64,000 bases of DNA. Source: Pseudoflavonifractor sp050943825. GTDB taxonomy: Bacteria > Bacillota > Clostridia > Oscillospirales > Oscillospiraceae. Below, one piece after another: positions 1-8,498 of the stretch. The stretch spans positions 1 to 64,000 of the forward strand of contig NZ_JBMNPX010000015.1 in the NCBI RefSeq assembly GCF_050943825.1. The letters run 5' to 3'. A program made the translations under genes and the position numbers. The stretch's first letter is position 1; every line of letters begins with the position of its first letter. Under the pieces are notes generated by a model. It saw only the letters and a list, made by a program, of their open reading frames with translations, was not told the origin of the DNA and ran no database searches.

Positions 1-206
1 TCCTGTTTTATACCATCTGGCTGGCCGCCGTTTCGATTTTGAGATGCTCAGCGGCTTGATTTTGTGTTGCCTTTTTCTCTGCTCCCAAAAGCTGAAATTT
101 CTACTTGACTTTTGTTAGCAGGTCTTTTCGCTCTTTTGCGGCAGAGCCGGAGAGCAGGCGTCCCCACGGTGGGAGGCGCCCGCCTTCCGGCTTTGTACGC
201 GGTTCC
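1..206. other. Left edge, no gene recognised
   Basis: I see no supportable gene here. Short open frames run in from the left edge and stop within about 120 bases without recognisable protein character. The stretch also holds the 3' flank of argG, which is transcribed leftwards. I could not find a convincing hairpin plus T-run for argG termination. Confidence 0.5.
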
Positions 207-1424
207 TTATTTCAGCTTGCCCTGCTCCCGCAGCGCCTGGACGGTGTCGGGCAGGCCCCAGAGGTTGATGAAGCCCTGGGAGTCCTTCTGATCGTAGTCG
301 CTCTCCTCGAAGGTGACCAGATTCTCGGAGTAGAGGGTGTCGGGAGAGGTGACGCCGGCGGTGATGATGTTGCCCTTGTAGAGCTTCAGCTTCACGGTGC
401 CGGTGACGTGCTTCTGGGTCTCGGCGGCAAAGGCGGACAGAGCCTCCCGCAGGGGGGTGAACCACTTGCCGTTGTACACCAGGTCGGCGAAGTCCACCGC
501 CAGCTTGCTCTTCATGTGGGCGGTGTCCTTATCGATGGTGATCATCTCCAGCACCTCGTGGGCCCGGTAGAGGATGGTGCCGCCGGGGGTCTCATACACG
601 CCCCGGTCCTTCATGCCCACCAGCCGGTTCTCCACGATGTCCAGCAGGCCGATGCCGTTGGCGCCGCCCACCTCGTTGAGCTTGCGGATGATGTCGCTGG
701 CCTTCATCTTCTCGCCGTTGAAGGCCACGGGCCAGCCCTTCTCAAAGTCCAAGGTGATGTAGGTGGGGGCGTCGGGGGCCTGGATGGGGCTGACGCCCAT
801 CTCCAGGAAGCCGGGCTTGTCGTACAGAGGCTCGTTGGCCGGGTCCTCCAGGTCCAGGCCCTCGTGGCTCAGGTGCCACAGGTTCTTGTCCTTGGAGTAG
901 TTGGTCTCCCGGGAGATCTTCAGAGGCACGTTGTGGGCCTCGGCGTAGTCGATCTCCTCGTCACGGCCTTTGATGGACCACTCCCGCCAGGGGGCGATGA
1001 TCTTCATCTCAGGGGCGAAGCGCTTGATGGCCAGCTCAAACCGGACCTGGTCGTTGCCCTTGCCGGTGCAGCCGTGGCAGATGGCGTCGGCGCCCTCCTT
1101 CTTGGCGATCTCCACCAGGCGCTTGGCGATGATGGGCCGGGCAAAGGCGGTGCCCAGCAGATAGTCCTCATACTTGGCGCCCATCTGCATGGAGGGGATG
1201 ATGACGTCGTCCACCATCTCGTCGGTCAGGTCCTCCACGTACAGCTTGGAGGCGCCGGTCTTGATGGCCTTCTCCTCCAGACCGTCCAGCTCGGTGCCCT
1301 GGCCCACGTCGCCGGACACGGCGATGATCTCGGGGTTGTTGTAGTTCTCCTTCAGCCAGGGGATGATGATGGATGTATCCAGACCGCCGGAATAGGCAAG
1401 TACAACTTTCTTAATGTCAGCCAT
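207..1424 (-). CDS. argG: Argininosuccinate synthase
   Basis: Joins citrulline and aspartate using ATP to make argininosuccinate, the penultimate step of arginine synthesis in the cytoplasm. The 405-residue product has the usual family length. It carries the N-type ATP pyrophosphatase loop SGGLDTS at residues 12-18, the downstream CHGCTGKGNDQVRFE block near residue 115, and a complete C-terminal oligomerisation region. I chose the ATG at 1424 because GGAGG lies just upstream (1433-1437) and family members begin M-(A/D)-(D/K)-I-K-K-V-V-L-A-Y. An in-frame codon 42 bases upstream has no ribosome site. argH is not adjacent. The upstream region carries ArgR-like boxes, so arginine repression is likely. 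Confidence 0.97.
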   Translation of the reverse strand: MADIKKVVLAYSGGLDTSIIIPWLKENYNNPEIIAVSGDVGQGTELDGLEEKAIKTGASKLYVEDLTDEMVDDVIIPSMQMGAKYEDYLLGTAFARPIIAKRLVEIAKKEGADAICHGCTGKGNDQVRFELAIKRFAPEMKIIAPWREWSIKGRDEEIDYAEAHNVPLKISRETNYSKDKNLWHLSHEGLDLEDPANEPLYDKPGFLEMGVSPIQAPDAPTYITLDFEKGWPVAFNGEKMKASDIIRKLNEVGGANGIGLLDIVENRLVGMKDRGVYETPGGTILYRAHEVLEMITIDKDTAHMKSKLAVDFADLVYNGKWFTPLREALSAFAAETQKHVTGTVKLKLYKGNIITAGVTSPDTLYSENLVTFEESDYDQKDSQGFINLWGLPDTVQALREQGKLK

Positions 1425-1492
1425 GGTGAAAACCTCCGTTTTGCTTTGTTGGACACAGTCTACCACGGTCCGCAGAAAAATGCAATAGCAAA

Positions 1493-1546
1493 TTTGAATA
1501 AATATTCCATAAACAAAAATATTTACATATATATATTCATTGTCAA
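1493..1546 (-). promoter_or_regulatory. argG promoter with ArgR-box-like sites
   Basis: On the minus strand, TTGACA (1541-1546) and AATATT (1518-1523) are 17 nt apart. Just downstream lies TTTGAATAAATATTCCAT (1493-1510), which fits the ARG box pattern TGAAT-N4-ATTC. A second, weaker copy overlaps the promoter spacer (about 1523-1540, one good half-site). A box inside the spacer and another just past the -10 is the usual layout for ArgR repression. A further possible promoter (TTGCAT, 17 nt, TAGACT) lies nearer the gene. Confidence 0.6.
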
Positions 1547-1634
1547 GGAAATATTCTGGTTTTTATTCATGTTCCCACCTATTTCCACAATTAATTCTGC
1601 CAGCAAGGCTTATGCCACTTGCCCCACCTTCTCC

Positions 1635-1663
1635 TTGTGCTCTTCTAACATCTGAGTTATAAT
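1635..1663 (+). promoter_or_regulatory. Promoter of the marR-like gene
   Basis: A perfect TATAAT (1658-1663) follows a weak TTGTGC (1635-1640) with a 17-nt spacer. The -10 box overlaps the first in-frame ATG (1662), so a transcript from here starts near 1670. Translation would then have to begin downstream of that ATG. Confidence 0.6.
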
Positions 1664-1748
1664 GAATACAAAATTCTCACAAGAGAGAGATTTTTCCTCA
1701 CATGCTACGAAAGCAGAAAATTTTTACATAGGAAACGGGGGATTTGTC

Positions 1749-2222
1749 TTGACTGACAAAGACCAGAAGCGGTTAAGCCGTTATATTGACAGCTATTACA
1801 GCAGTTATTTTCAAATGGACGCTATTTATAACGAATGGGCTTCCCATCACAAAATTCAGGATACCACGCTGTTTGTACTTAATGAAATCAGCAAGCATGA
1901 GTACTGCACTCAGCGCAGTCTCCACGCTTGTCTCGGCTATTCCAAGCAGACGCTCTCCTCCTCTCTCCGCCGTCTGGAGCAGGAAGGTATCATTATCCGG
2001 CAACGCACCGTCCATGACCAGCGCAGCAATCTTATTCGCCTTACACCAAAGGGCAAGATTTACGCAGACAGACTCTTGTCCAGGCTTCATAAGGCAGAGA
2101 TCCGCGCATTTCAGCTTTTGAGCCCAGATGAATGTGAACAGGTTTTGAGTGCTTTTCATAAGCTGACCGATGCTCTGGCCAACAGTATCCGCGCTGATAT
2201 GGAGGCCCCTGCCGCTGATTAA
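1749..2222 (+). CDS. MarR-family transcriptional regulator
   Basis: Winged helix-turn-helix repressor of the MarR family, normally a dimer released from DNA by a small ligand. The recognition region is clear: CTQRSLHACLGYSKQTLSSS followed by LRRLEQEGIIIRQR, then the wing (HDQRSNLIRLTPKG). A C-terminal dimerisation helix follows. I prefer the TTG at 1749 (157 residues, typical for MarR) because GGGGGG (1736-1741) sits seven bases before it. The in-frame ATG at 1662 would add 29 residues but lacks a ribosome site and lies inside the -10 box. The gene ends in its own terminator. It lies just upstream of the permease-dipeptidase pair and may control it; that link is inferred from position only. 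Confidence 0.8.
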   Translation: MTDKDQKRLSRYIDSYYSSYFQMDAIYNEWASHHKIQDTTLFVLNEISKHEYCTQRSLHACLGYSKQTLSSSLRRLEQEGIIIRQRTVHDQRSNLIRLTPKGKIYADRLLSRLHKAEIRAFQLLSPDECEQVLSAFHKLTDALANSIRADMEAPAAD

Positions 2223-2271
2223 TTTCCGGACATGATGTCCCAAAATACAAGGCTTCAAGAGAATAATATAG

Positions 2272-2320
2272 TGGATAGTCATGTGCCGCCGTTATGCCGG
2301 TACATGACTATCCATTTTTT
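2272..2320 (+). terminator. Rho-independent terminator after marR-like gene
   Basis: A 17-bp stem with one G-U pair (2272-2288 with 2298-2314) and a 9-nt loop is followed by six T residues (2315-2320). Confidence 0.85.
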
Positions 2321-2591
2321 ATGAATATATATGTTTATCATTCTTTTCCTTATAGTCAAATTTTTTACCATTTCTCTTTTCGTTTGGCCCAATCTCTTTT
2401 AGTCAAATATTTTATTATTTCTGCTTATTGAACAATTTCTTTTCTCATTCCTCTTTTTTCTCATTTTCGGATGATAAACTTTTTTACCATATTCACATTT
2501 TGCGTGAATTTTATTTGTGCACTTTTTTCGTTAATAGTATTTCATTTTTTAAAAAAATTATATATTTTTCGCACATTATTTTATATTTCAC
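2321..2591. other. AT-rich spacer, no gene
   Basis: Strongly AT-rich, with long T and A runs and no open frame with a ribosome site. It separates the terminator of the marR-like gene from the promoter of the permease operon. It could hold the regulator's operator, but I saw no clear long palindrome. Confidence 0.5.
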
Positions 2592-2620
2592 TTGACACTT
2601 CGCCCCATATTCTGTATATT
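2592..2620 (+). promoter_or_regulatory. Promoter of the NCS1 permease-dipeptidase operon
   Basis: Perfect TTGACA (2592-2597), 17-nt spacer, TATATT (2615-2620). This leaves an untranslated leader of roughly 110 nt before the start codon. Confidence 0.8.
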
Positions 2621-2735
2621 ATATGCATAACGAAGCGGCGCGCAGTGCTTCACATCGCTACTCCATACACCGTCTGTTGTCTGGAATTTCGGCAGATGAT
2701 AGTTATGTCCAATCTCAACAAAGGATGTGAATACA

Positions 2736-4130
2736 GTGTCAGAACAAAATTCTTCTCCTGCCGTCCGTGACTACGATATCGATGAGTATGTTCCCATGGA
2801 AGCTCGCTACTATGGTATCAAGGAGATGGCTTCTGTCTGGATCTGTGCCAACGCAAACCCCACTTCATGGTATATGGGAACCATTATTGGTGCCCTTGGC
2901 TTGAGCGGCGCATTCCTGTCCGCCATTATCAGTAATCCTCTGGTATACCTCATCCTCGCTCTCGTGGGTATTATGGGATTTCGCGTGGCATCCAGCACCA
3001 TGGGTTTGGTACGGGTTCCCTTTGGTGTAGTTGGAAGCAAACTTCCCTCCTTTATTAACGCACTTCAATTTGTCGGCTGGTGCGGTGTCAACACTTATAT
3101 CGCGGCTGTTCCTTTGTCCAACCTCATCACCAGTTTTACCCATGGTGATCCCACTTCCACCCCGATGATTGTCCTTTCCGTTGTAATTATTCTGGCCATT
3201 ACCAGTCTTATTGCAATCTTCGGAGGTGCCAAGTGGATCGGTTTTGCGCAAAACCTGGCCGTTATATGTCTGATCATTCTCAGCGTTTGGATTTCCGTCC
3301 AGGTCTTCCGCACATTTTCTCTGGACAGCATCGCTACATGGACGCTTGACTCCAGGTCTGAAAATCTCTCTTGGTCCATCACCTTCGGATCCGCCATGGA
3401 TTCCTTTGCCGCCTTTGGCTTCGCCTGGGTAATGGCTGTGGCAGATTATACCCGCTATACCAAAAGCAAAACAGCTGCCACTGTTGCACCTATGGCAGGC
3501 GCGGCCTTTGGAATGCTCTGGTTCTGCATGATCGGTGCGGTGAGCGCTATTGCAGTAGCCGTCCTCAACGGCGGTATTTTCGACCCAATGTCCGCTGATC
3601 TCAGCTATATCTGCTCGTCTCTCGGAATGGGACAAATCGCCAATCTGCTTATTGTGCTCTCCACTATTGCAGTAAACATGATCAATGTCTATTCCGGTGG
3701 TTTCTCCGCCGCCAATGTCAGCCGCAAGCTTTCCCCTAAACTTTCCATGTGTATTATTTCTGCCGGCGCCCTGCTTCTGGCACTTACCCCACTGCTTTTT
3801 GACAGCTTTTTGGATACATTTCAGATATTTTTGGGCTATCTGGGAGCAGTATTTCCTCCCTGTATTGCCATTCTGGTGGTAGACTATTACTTTATCCGCA
3901 AAAAAGAGTATGACATCACTCAGTTCCAGGCAAAGGATGGCCCTTACTGGTATTGGAAGGGCATCAATCCCACAGCCATTGTCTGCTTCCTGCTCGGTGT
4001 TGTAACGTATTTTGCAGGCCAGCAGCTTCCGTTCATCATGTCCACTATTGGTGCAGTGTTCTTCTGCTTCCTGGTAACTGGTCTGTTGTATTTTGTGTCC
4101 GCCAAACTTCTTCGCAAGCCAGTAATGTAA
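2736..4130 (+). CDS. NCS1-family permease (cytosine/purine permease-like)
   Basis: Membrane symporter of the nucleobase:cation symporter-1 family, with about 12 hydrophobic segments and 464 residues, normal for the family. The N-terminal block ending in ANANPTSWYMG and the following glycine-rich first helix are typical of CodB/FUR-like members. The C-terminus ends in short polar residues after the last helix. I chose GTG 2736 because AAAGGA (2720-2725) lies ten bases upstream; the GTG at 2727 would be only one base from it. The substrate cannot be read from the sequence: cytosine, hydantoins, allantoin or another small nitrogen compound are all possible. It is followed after 13 bases by a C69 dipeptidase, an unusual partner. 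Codon use is more AT-rich than in the flanking genes. Confidence 0.85.
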   Translation: MSEQNSSPAVRDYDIDEYVPMEARYYGIKEMASVWICANANPTSWYMGTIIGALGLSGAFLSAIISNPLVYLILALVGIMGFRVASSTMGLVRVPFGVVGSKLPSFINALQFVGWCGVNTYIAAVPLSNLITSFTHGDPTSTPMIVLSVVIILAITSLIAIFGGAKWIGFAQNLAVICLIILSVWISVQVFRTFSLDSIATWTLDSRSENLSWSITFGSAMDSFAAFGFAWVMAVADYTRYTKSKTAATVAPMAGAAFGMLWFCMIGAVSAIAVAVLNGGIFDPMSADLSYICSSLGMGQIANLLIVLSTIAVNMINVYSGGFSAANVSRKLSPKLSMCIISAGALLLALTPLLFDSFLDTFQIFLGYLGAVFPPCIAILVVDYYFIRKKEYDITQFQAKDGPYWYWKGINPTAIVCFLLGVVTYFAGQQLPFIMSTIGAVFFCFLVTGLLYFVSAKLLRKPVM

Positions 4131-4143
4131 GGAGGTTCTCCTC

Positions 4144-5589
4144 ATGTGTTTTTCTGTCATTATCGGCCGTGATGCCAGTGCAACCGGTCATGTTATGTTG
4201 GCCGCCAATGATGATTGGCCTGGCTGCCCCGGTCACGTACATCATGTTCCCAGAAAATCTTGGGCTCCTTCCGACCAGTTCATGACAGTCAAAGGCGTCC
4301 CCATCCCTCAGGCTCCCGCCACGTTTGGATACACCTACTCTTCCGCAGCTTACGAAACCGGAACCCGTCCTGTCTCCTGGGCAGATGGAGTCAATGATCA
4401 GCGGGTGGCCGTCTCTATGCAGGGCGTGTACGCTTTTGCCAACTATCAGCGAGCCGGTGACCTGCTGGAGGCCGATGATTTGGTTATCCTGATGCTTGAA
4501 CGGGGAAAAACTGCTCGGGAAGCCATCCAGCTTGCCGGTGATCTCATCGCCCAGTACGGTTTTACCGTCTCCTCTATCCCCGGCGCAGAAGGTACAGTCT
4601 GTATGGCGGTTGCCGATCCGCAGGAGGGCTTTTTTCTTGAATTAGGGCCAGGCGGATATTGGTGTGCCCGACGGGTAGATGACGATAAGGCAGAGTGCCG
4701 TCCCAACTGTTTTGGCATTGGAGAGATCGACTTTGCCGACTCTACTCGCTTTCTCTGTTCACCAGGACTTTATGAGTTTGCTGTGGAAAAAGGATATATC
4801 CATTCTGGAGCCCCACTGAATTTTGCTTCTGCTTTTGGCGGAGATTATTCTGAACTCAACTCAGGCTACGGCGGTGCACTTAACCCTGTCAATACGTTCC
4901 GCAAATGGGGGACCCTTCACCGGCTTGGCGGGCTGGATATCCCTCTGGATGCTCAAATATATGATTGCCGCCCGTTGCAGGCAGTGACTCGCTCTGATTT
5001 GATGGAACTTATGCGGGATACTTTGGCGGGAACCCCCTATGACCTGGCCCTCCGCCCCGAAGCCGGGCCTCATCACAATCCGTTTTGGATGGAAATAAGC
5101 ACCAGCATCGCTCAAAGCGGAACTGTAATCTGTATACTAGCCGATCTTTCCTCTGCCCTTCCTGACGCGCTGGGCAGCTCTATCTGGTTTGCATTCGGAA
5201 ACGTCTGTCTCTCTCCTTTTATCCCCTGTTATACTGGCGGATGCGGCCTCCCTGCCGCCTATCAGCGTGGTGAGTGCGGTGATTTCAGAGTGGAGGACGC
5301 CTGGTGGACTTTCCAAGAGACCGCTCAGCTCTGTGAGCGCAACTATGAAGCCATCGCCCCCACGGAGGTCATTCCGCTCTATCACGCACTGGAGGAACAG
5401 TTTGCGCAGGACATGGAACAGGCGGAGCAACAGGCCGCCGCGCTTTTCCCTCGAGCTCCTGAGGCCGCTTTAAAAGTTCTAACTGACCTCACAGACCGTC
5501 AGTCGCTCCAGGCACTTGACGTCGCCTCACGCATTGCCAGAAAGGTAAAAGGAAAATATCTCTGCAACACTATTCTGGACTGGGTATAA
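4144..5589 (+). CDS. C69-family dipeptidase
   Basis: Ntn-hydrolase-fold peptidase of family C69 (formerly U34), which cleaves dipeptides; lactobacillal PepDA is the best known member. The nucleophile is Cys2, directly after the initiator Met (MCFSVIIGRDASATGHVM), so no long propeptide is needed. The AANDDW block near residues 20-25 matches the family AxNxDW signature. At 481 residues it is full length. A strong AAGGAGG (4130-4136) precedes the ATG. The gene is co-transcribed with the NCS1 permease, suggesting that the pair takes up and processes a dipeptide-like or cyclised amino acid derivative; this is inference. No signal peptide is seen, so it acts in the cytoplasm. Confidence 0.88.
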   Translation: MCFSVIIGRDASATGHVMLAANDDWPGCPGHVHHVPRKSWAPSDQFMTVKGVPIPQAPATFGYTYSSAAYETGTRPVSWADGVNDQRVAVSMQGVYAFANYQRAGDLLEADDLVILMLERGKTAREAIQLAGDLIAQYGFTVSSIPGAEGTVCMAVADPQEGFFLELGPGGYWCARRVDDDKAECRPNCFGIGEIDFADSTRFLCSPGLYEFAVEKGYIHSGAPLNFASAFGGDYSELNSGYGGALNPVNTFRKWGTLHRLGGLDIPLDAQIYDCRPLQAVTRSDLMELMRDTLAGTPYDLALRPEAGPHHNPFWMEISTSIAQSGTVICILADLSSALPDALGSSIWFAFGNVCLSPFIPCYTGGCGLPAAYQRGECGDFRVEDAWWTFQETAQLCERNYEAIAPTEVIPLYHALEEQFAQDMEQAEQQAAALFPRAPEAALKVLTDLTDRQSLQALDVASRIARKVKGKYLCNTILDWV

Positions 5590-5624
5590 TCACTCCTTGC
5601 TCTTCTTTAGCAGGCAACACATTG

Positions 5625-5667
5625 TTGGGCCCCACACACAGCTTCTGTTTCTGTGTGTGGGGCCCAA
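5625..5667 (+). terminator. Terminator after C69 dipeptidase
   Basis: A perfect 17-bp stem (5625-5641 with 5651-5667) with a 9-nt loop is followed by TTGTTGGTTT. The T-run is interrupted but the hairpin is very strong. Confidence 0.75.
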
Positions 5668-5950
5668 TTGTTGGTTTAGGGTATTACGGATCATTCGAAA
5701 TCCAGCTGCTGCCGTCGGCATAGTGGGGCACCACACTGTCCAACTTGTATTATCCTCTGCAGCCACAGTCTTATCCCGACACAAAACAAGCTCTGTCACT
5801 GTTCTCCCCCTCCCGGGTGTTTTGACCGGTCTCAACCATTAGACGGCCCAGCCATTCAGCCGGGTTCAGAAAAAATACATTTTTAAAATTTCGTGGGCGG
5901 AAACAACCTGCCGGATTCCTCCCTTTCCCCCGTCAAACAACATTTTACAC
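5668..5950. other. Gene-less spacer before prsA
   Basis: No gene with a ribosome site was found. The minus strand around 5684-5830 has short protein-like stretches in two different frames, each interrupted by stops, which could be a decayed gene end. The evidence is too thin to call it. Confidence 0.4.
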
Positions 5951-5979
5951 TTGCAACTTATCTCATTTTCCTGTATAAT
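5951..5979 (+). promoter_or_regulatory. prsA promoter
   Basis: TTGCAA (5951-5956), 17-nt spacer, perfect TATAAT (5974-5979). The leader then carries a small GGCGGG/CCCGCC hairpin before the ribosome site. Confidence 0.8.
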
Positions 5980-6051
5980 GCAACGATGTGTTAGAGCGGG
6001 CGGGCAGAGCTCCTCCCGCCTTCCTATTACAACGAGAGGACTGAGACATTC

Positions 6052-7641
6052 ATGAGCGCATCCAGAGAAAAAAAGCAGCGCCAGAGCGCCGGCCAGAACC
6101 TGACTCAGAAAGAGCTCAAGGAGGCCAGGGAGGCTCAGGCCGCCAAGCGCAAAACCATTCTGTACTGGGTGATTGGCGTGGTGGTGGTCATTCTGGCCGC
6201 CGCGCTGCTTATTTGGAACTCCAACTTCTTCCAGAACCGCGCCACCGCAGTGACCGTCAACGGCCACAACTTTACCGCCGGCGAGGTGGAGTACTATTAC
6301 CACAGCGCCTATCAGCAGGAGTATGAGCTCTACTATTACTCCACCATGGGCATTACCGGCCTGACCAACTTCAACCCCAGCCTGGACCCCGAGGACCAGT
6401 ATGTGGACGAGGAGCAGACCCAGACCTACCATGACTACTTCATGGAGTCCGCCCTCAACGCCCTGACCCAGGTGGCCGCCCTCACCGATGCCGCCGAGAA
6501 GGATGGCTTCTCCCTGGACCTGTCCGAGACCGGCAAGGAGACCTACGAGACCAGCCTGGCCAACACGAAGAATAGTGCTATCACCAGCAATTACTCCTAC
6601 TCTTCCTATATCAAGGCAGTGTACGGCACTCACATGACTACCGGTATCTATGAGAGCTGCCTGAAGCGGGCCATCATGCTCACTGAGTATCAGCAGGCCC
6701 ACCAGGATGCCCTCACCTACACCGATGAGGACTACACCACCTACTATGACGAGAACAAGGACAACGTGGACACCTTCTCCTATGAAGTCGCCTTCCTGAG
6801 CGGCACTGCCCCCTCCACCACCGACGAGGAAGGCAACACCGTGGAGGCCACCGAAGAGGAGCAGACCATCGCCATGGAGACCGCCAAGGCCAACGCTGAG
6901 AAGCTGATGGCTGACGTGGAGGCCGGCGGCGACTTCGCCGAGCTGGCTGGCAGCTACACTGAGGAGAGCACCGCAAACACCTTCCGCGCCACCGAGACCA
7001 CCGGTTCCAGTGTCTCCACCACCTACGGCGACTGGCTGAAAGACGCCGCCCGCACCGAGGGCGACATGGAGGTGTTCGAGTCCACCAGCGGTTACTATGT
7101 GGTCCGGTTCCTGGATCGCTACCTGGACGAGACTCCCACCGCCGACATCCGTCACATCCTCATCAAGGCCGAGCTGACCCAGGAGGATGACCCCGCCACT
7201 GAGGATGTGGATGAGTCCACCATCCCCACCGACGAGGCCATGGAGGCCGCCAAGGCTGAGGCCGAGAGCCTGCTGGCCCAGTGGGAGGCCGGCGACAAAA
7301 CCGCCGAGTCCTTCGGTGCTCTGGCCGAGGAGTACTCCGACGACACCGGCTCCGCCTCCAATGGCGGCCTGTACACCCAGGTCAAAGAGGGTCAGATGGT
7401 TGACACCTTCAACGACTGGATCTTCGACAACGAGCACGCCGAGGGCGACACCGGCCTGGTGGAGAACACCAACAGCGGTCAGTACGGCTGGCACGTCATC
7501 TACTTCCAGTCCTGGAACGATCCCGCCTGGAAGCTCAACGCCAAGAGCACCTTCCAGAACGACGATATGACCAGCTGGATTGAGACCATCACCGAGGGCT
7601 ATGAGGCTGTCAAGGCTGACGGCTTCAAGTACGTCGATTAA
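6052..7641 (+). CDS. Membrane-anchored parvulin-type foldase (PrsA/SurA-like)
   Basis: Predicted peptidyl-prolyl cis-trans isomerase that helps secreted proteins fold outside the membrane. The 529 residues start with a basic cytoplasmic tail rich in Lys, Arg and Gln. One membrane segment follows (about residues 40-60), then a large acidic extracellular part. A SurA-N-like helical region covers about residues 65-220. The parvulin domain begins at DIRHILIKAE near residue 366 and contains the diagnostic YSDDTGSASNGGLY stretch. No lipobox is present, so it is a signal-anchor protein rather than a lipoprotein like Bacillus PrsA. It has its own promoter and a terminator-like hairpin behind it. The region around residues 240-360 may be a second, degenerate parvulin-like module. 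Confidence 0.88.
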   Translation: MSASREKKQRQSAGQNLTQKELKEAREAQAAKRKTILYWVIGVVVVILAAALLIWNSNFFQNRATAVTVNGHNFTAGEVEYYYHSAYQQEYELYYYSTMGITGLTNFNPSLDPEDQYVDEEQTQTYHDYFMESALNALTQVAALTDAAEKDGFSLDLSETGKETYETSLANTKNSAITSNYSYSSYIKAVYGTHMTTGIYESCLKRAIMLTEYQQAHQDALTYTDEDYTTYYDENKDNVDTFSYEVAFLSGTAPSTTDEEGNTVEATEEEQTIAMETAKANAEKLMADVEAGGDFAELAGSYTEESTANTFRATETTGSSVSTTYGDWLKDAARTEGDMEVFESTSGYYVVRFLDRYLDETPTADIRHILIKAELTQEDDPATEDVDESTIPTDEAMEAAKAEAESLLAQWEAGDKTAESFGALAEEYSDDTGSASNGGLYTQVKEGQMVDTFNDWIFDNEHAEGDTGLVENTNSGQYGWHVIYFQSWNDPAWKLNAKSTFQNDDMTSWIETITEGYEAVKADGFKYVD

Positions 7642-7655
7642 TATCAGGCTTCTAT

Positions 7656-7688
7656 GAGGGGGGCGGGGCGATAGGCCCCGCCCCCCTC
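7656..7688 (+). terminator. GC-rich hairpin after prsA
   Basis: A perfect 14-bp stem (7656-7669 with 7675-7688) with a 5-nt loop. Only two T residues follow, so termination may be partial and tcdA may be read from the prsA transcript. Confidence 0.6.
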
Positions 7689-7714
7689 TTCCAATGTCTC
7701 ATCAGGAGGTATCC

Positions 7715-8440
7715 ATGAAGGAACAATTTCTGCGCACTGAGATGGTGCTGGGCCCCGAAGCCATGGAACGCCTTGCCGCCGCCCACGTGGCGGTGTTCGG
7801 CCTGGGCGGTGTGGGCAGCTGGGCCGCTGAGGCTCTGGCACGGGCCGGAATTGGCGAGCTGACCCTTATCGACCATGACGAGGTGGGCGTGACCAATCTG
7901 AACCGGCAGATCCAGGCCCTCTGGTCCACCCAGGGCCAGCCCAAGGCGGAGGCCATGGCCGCCCGGATACAGGACATCAACCCGGAGTGCAGGGTCCATC
8001 CCGTGGTGTCCAAGTACGAGCCTGCAAACCGGGAGGACTTCTTCTCCGTCCGGTACGACTATATTGTGGACGCCATCGACATGGTCTCCAGCAAGCTGGA
8101 CCTGATTCAGACCGCCATAGAGCGGGGCATCCCCATTCTCTCCGCCCTGGGCACCGGCAACAAGCTGGACCCCACCCAGTTCCGCATCACCGACATCTCC
8201 AAGACTGAGGGCTGCCCCCTGGCACGGGTCATCCGGAAGGAGCTACGCAGCCGGGGGATTCAGCACCACCGGGTGCTCTTCTCCCCCGAGCTGCCCCACG
8301 CCACTGACCAGCGGGAGACTCCGCCCCCGGGACGCCGGAGCGTACCGGCCAGCGTGCCCTGGGTGCCGCCGGTGGCCGGGCTGATGATGGCGGGCGATGT
8401 GATACTCACCCTGGCCGGTCTGAACCCTGACGGCAAATAA
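7715..8440 (+). CDS. tcdA: tRNA threonylcarbamoyladenosine dehydratase
   Basis: ATP-dependent enzyme of the E1/ThiF fold that cyclises t6A at tRNA position 37 to ct6A. Nucleotide-binding GLGGVGSWAAEAL lies near residues 29-41, followed by the acidic IDHDEVGVTNLNRQ block and the DAIDMVSSK region. A short C-terminal hydrophobic tail (PPVAGLMMAGDVILTLAG) is typical of the TcdA/YgdL family. The start at 7715 follows CAGGAGG (7702-7708); an earlier in-frame ATG at 7694 sits before that site. At 241 residues it is near the usual length. Its substrate is made by the Tsa proteins, three of which (TsaC, TsaB, TsaE) are encoded elsewhere in this window. Confidence 0.92.
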   Translation: MKEQFLRTEMVLGPEAMERLAAAHVAVFGLGGVGSWAAEALARAGIGELTLIDHDEVGVTNLNRQIQALWSTQGQPKAEAMAARIQDINPECRVHPVVSKYEPANREDFFSVRYDYIVDAIDMVSSKLDLIQTAIERGIPILSALGTGNKLDPTQFRITDISKTEGCPLARVIRKELRSRGIQHHRVLFSPELPHATDQRETPPPGRRSVPASVPWVPPVAGLMMAGDVILTLAGLNPDGK

Positions 8441-8453
8441 ACCATGAATAGAA

Positions 8454-8498
8454 AATCCCTCCCGGCGGCAGACTAGTGCCGTTGGGAGGGATTTTTTT
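8454..8498 (+). terminator. Terminator after tcdA that overlaps the next start codon
   Basis: A 17-bp stem with one G-T pair (8454-8470 with 8477-8493, loop 8471-8476) and a seven-T run (8492-8498). The right arm includes GGGAGGG (8484-8490), which is also the only ribosome site for the next gene, whose TTG start (8497-8499) lies in the T-run. Confidence 0.85.

Noticed and set aside
105..1655. Long Leu/Gly/Val-rich open frame on the plus strand opposite argG
   Set aside because: It is the complementary-frame shadow of argG in G+C-rich DNA. It lacks a ribosome site and any domain.
2471..2770. 99-codon frame in the AT-rich region before the permease
   Set aside because: It spans the permease promoter and has no ribosome site; its Phe/Ile-rich composition reflects T-rich DNA.
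5684..5830. Protein-like fragments on the minus strand, one ending in a plausible C-terminus (HYADGSSWISNDP)
   Set aside because: Stops interrupt both frames and no family is recognisable, so a decayed gene cannot be separated from chance.
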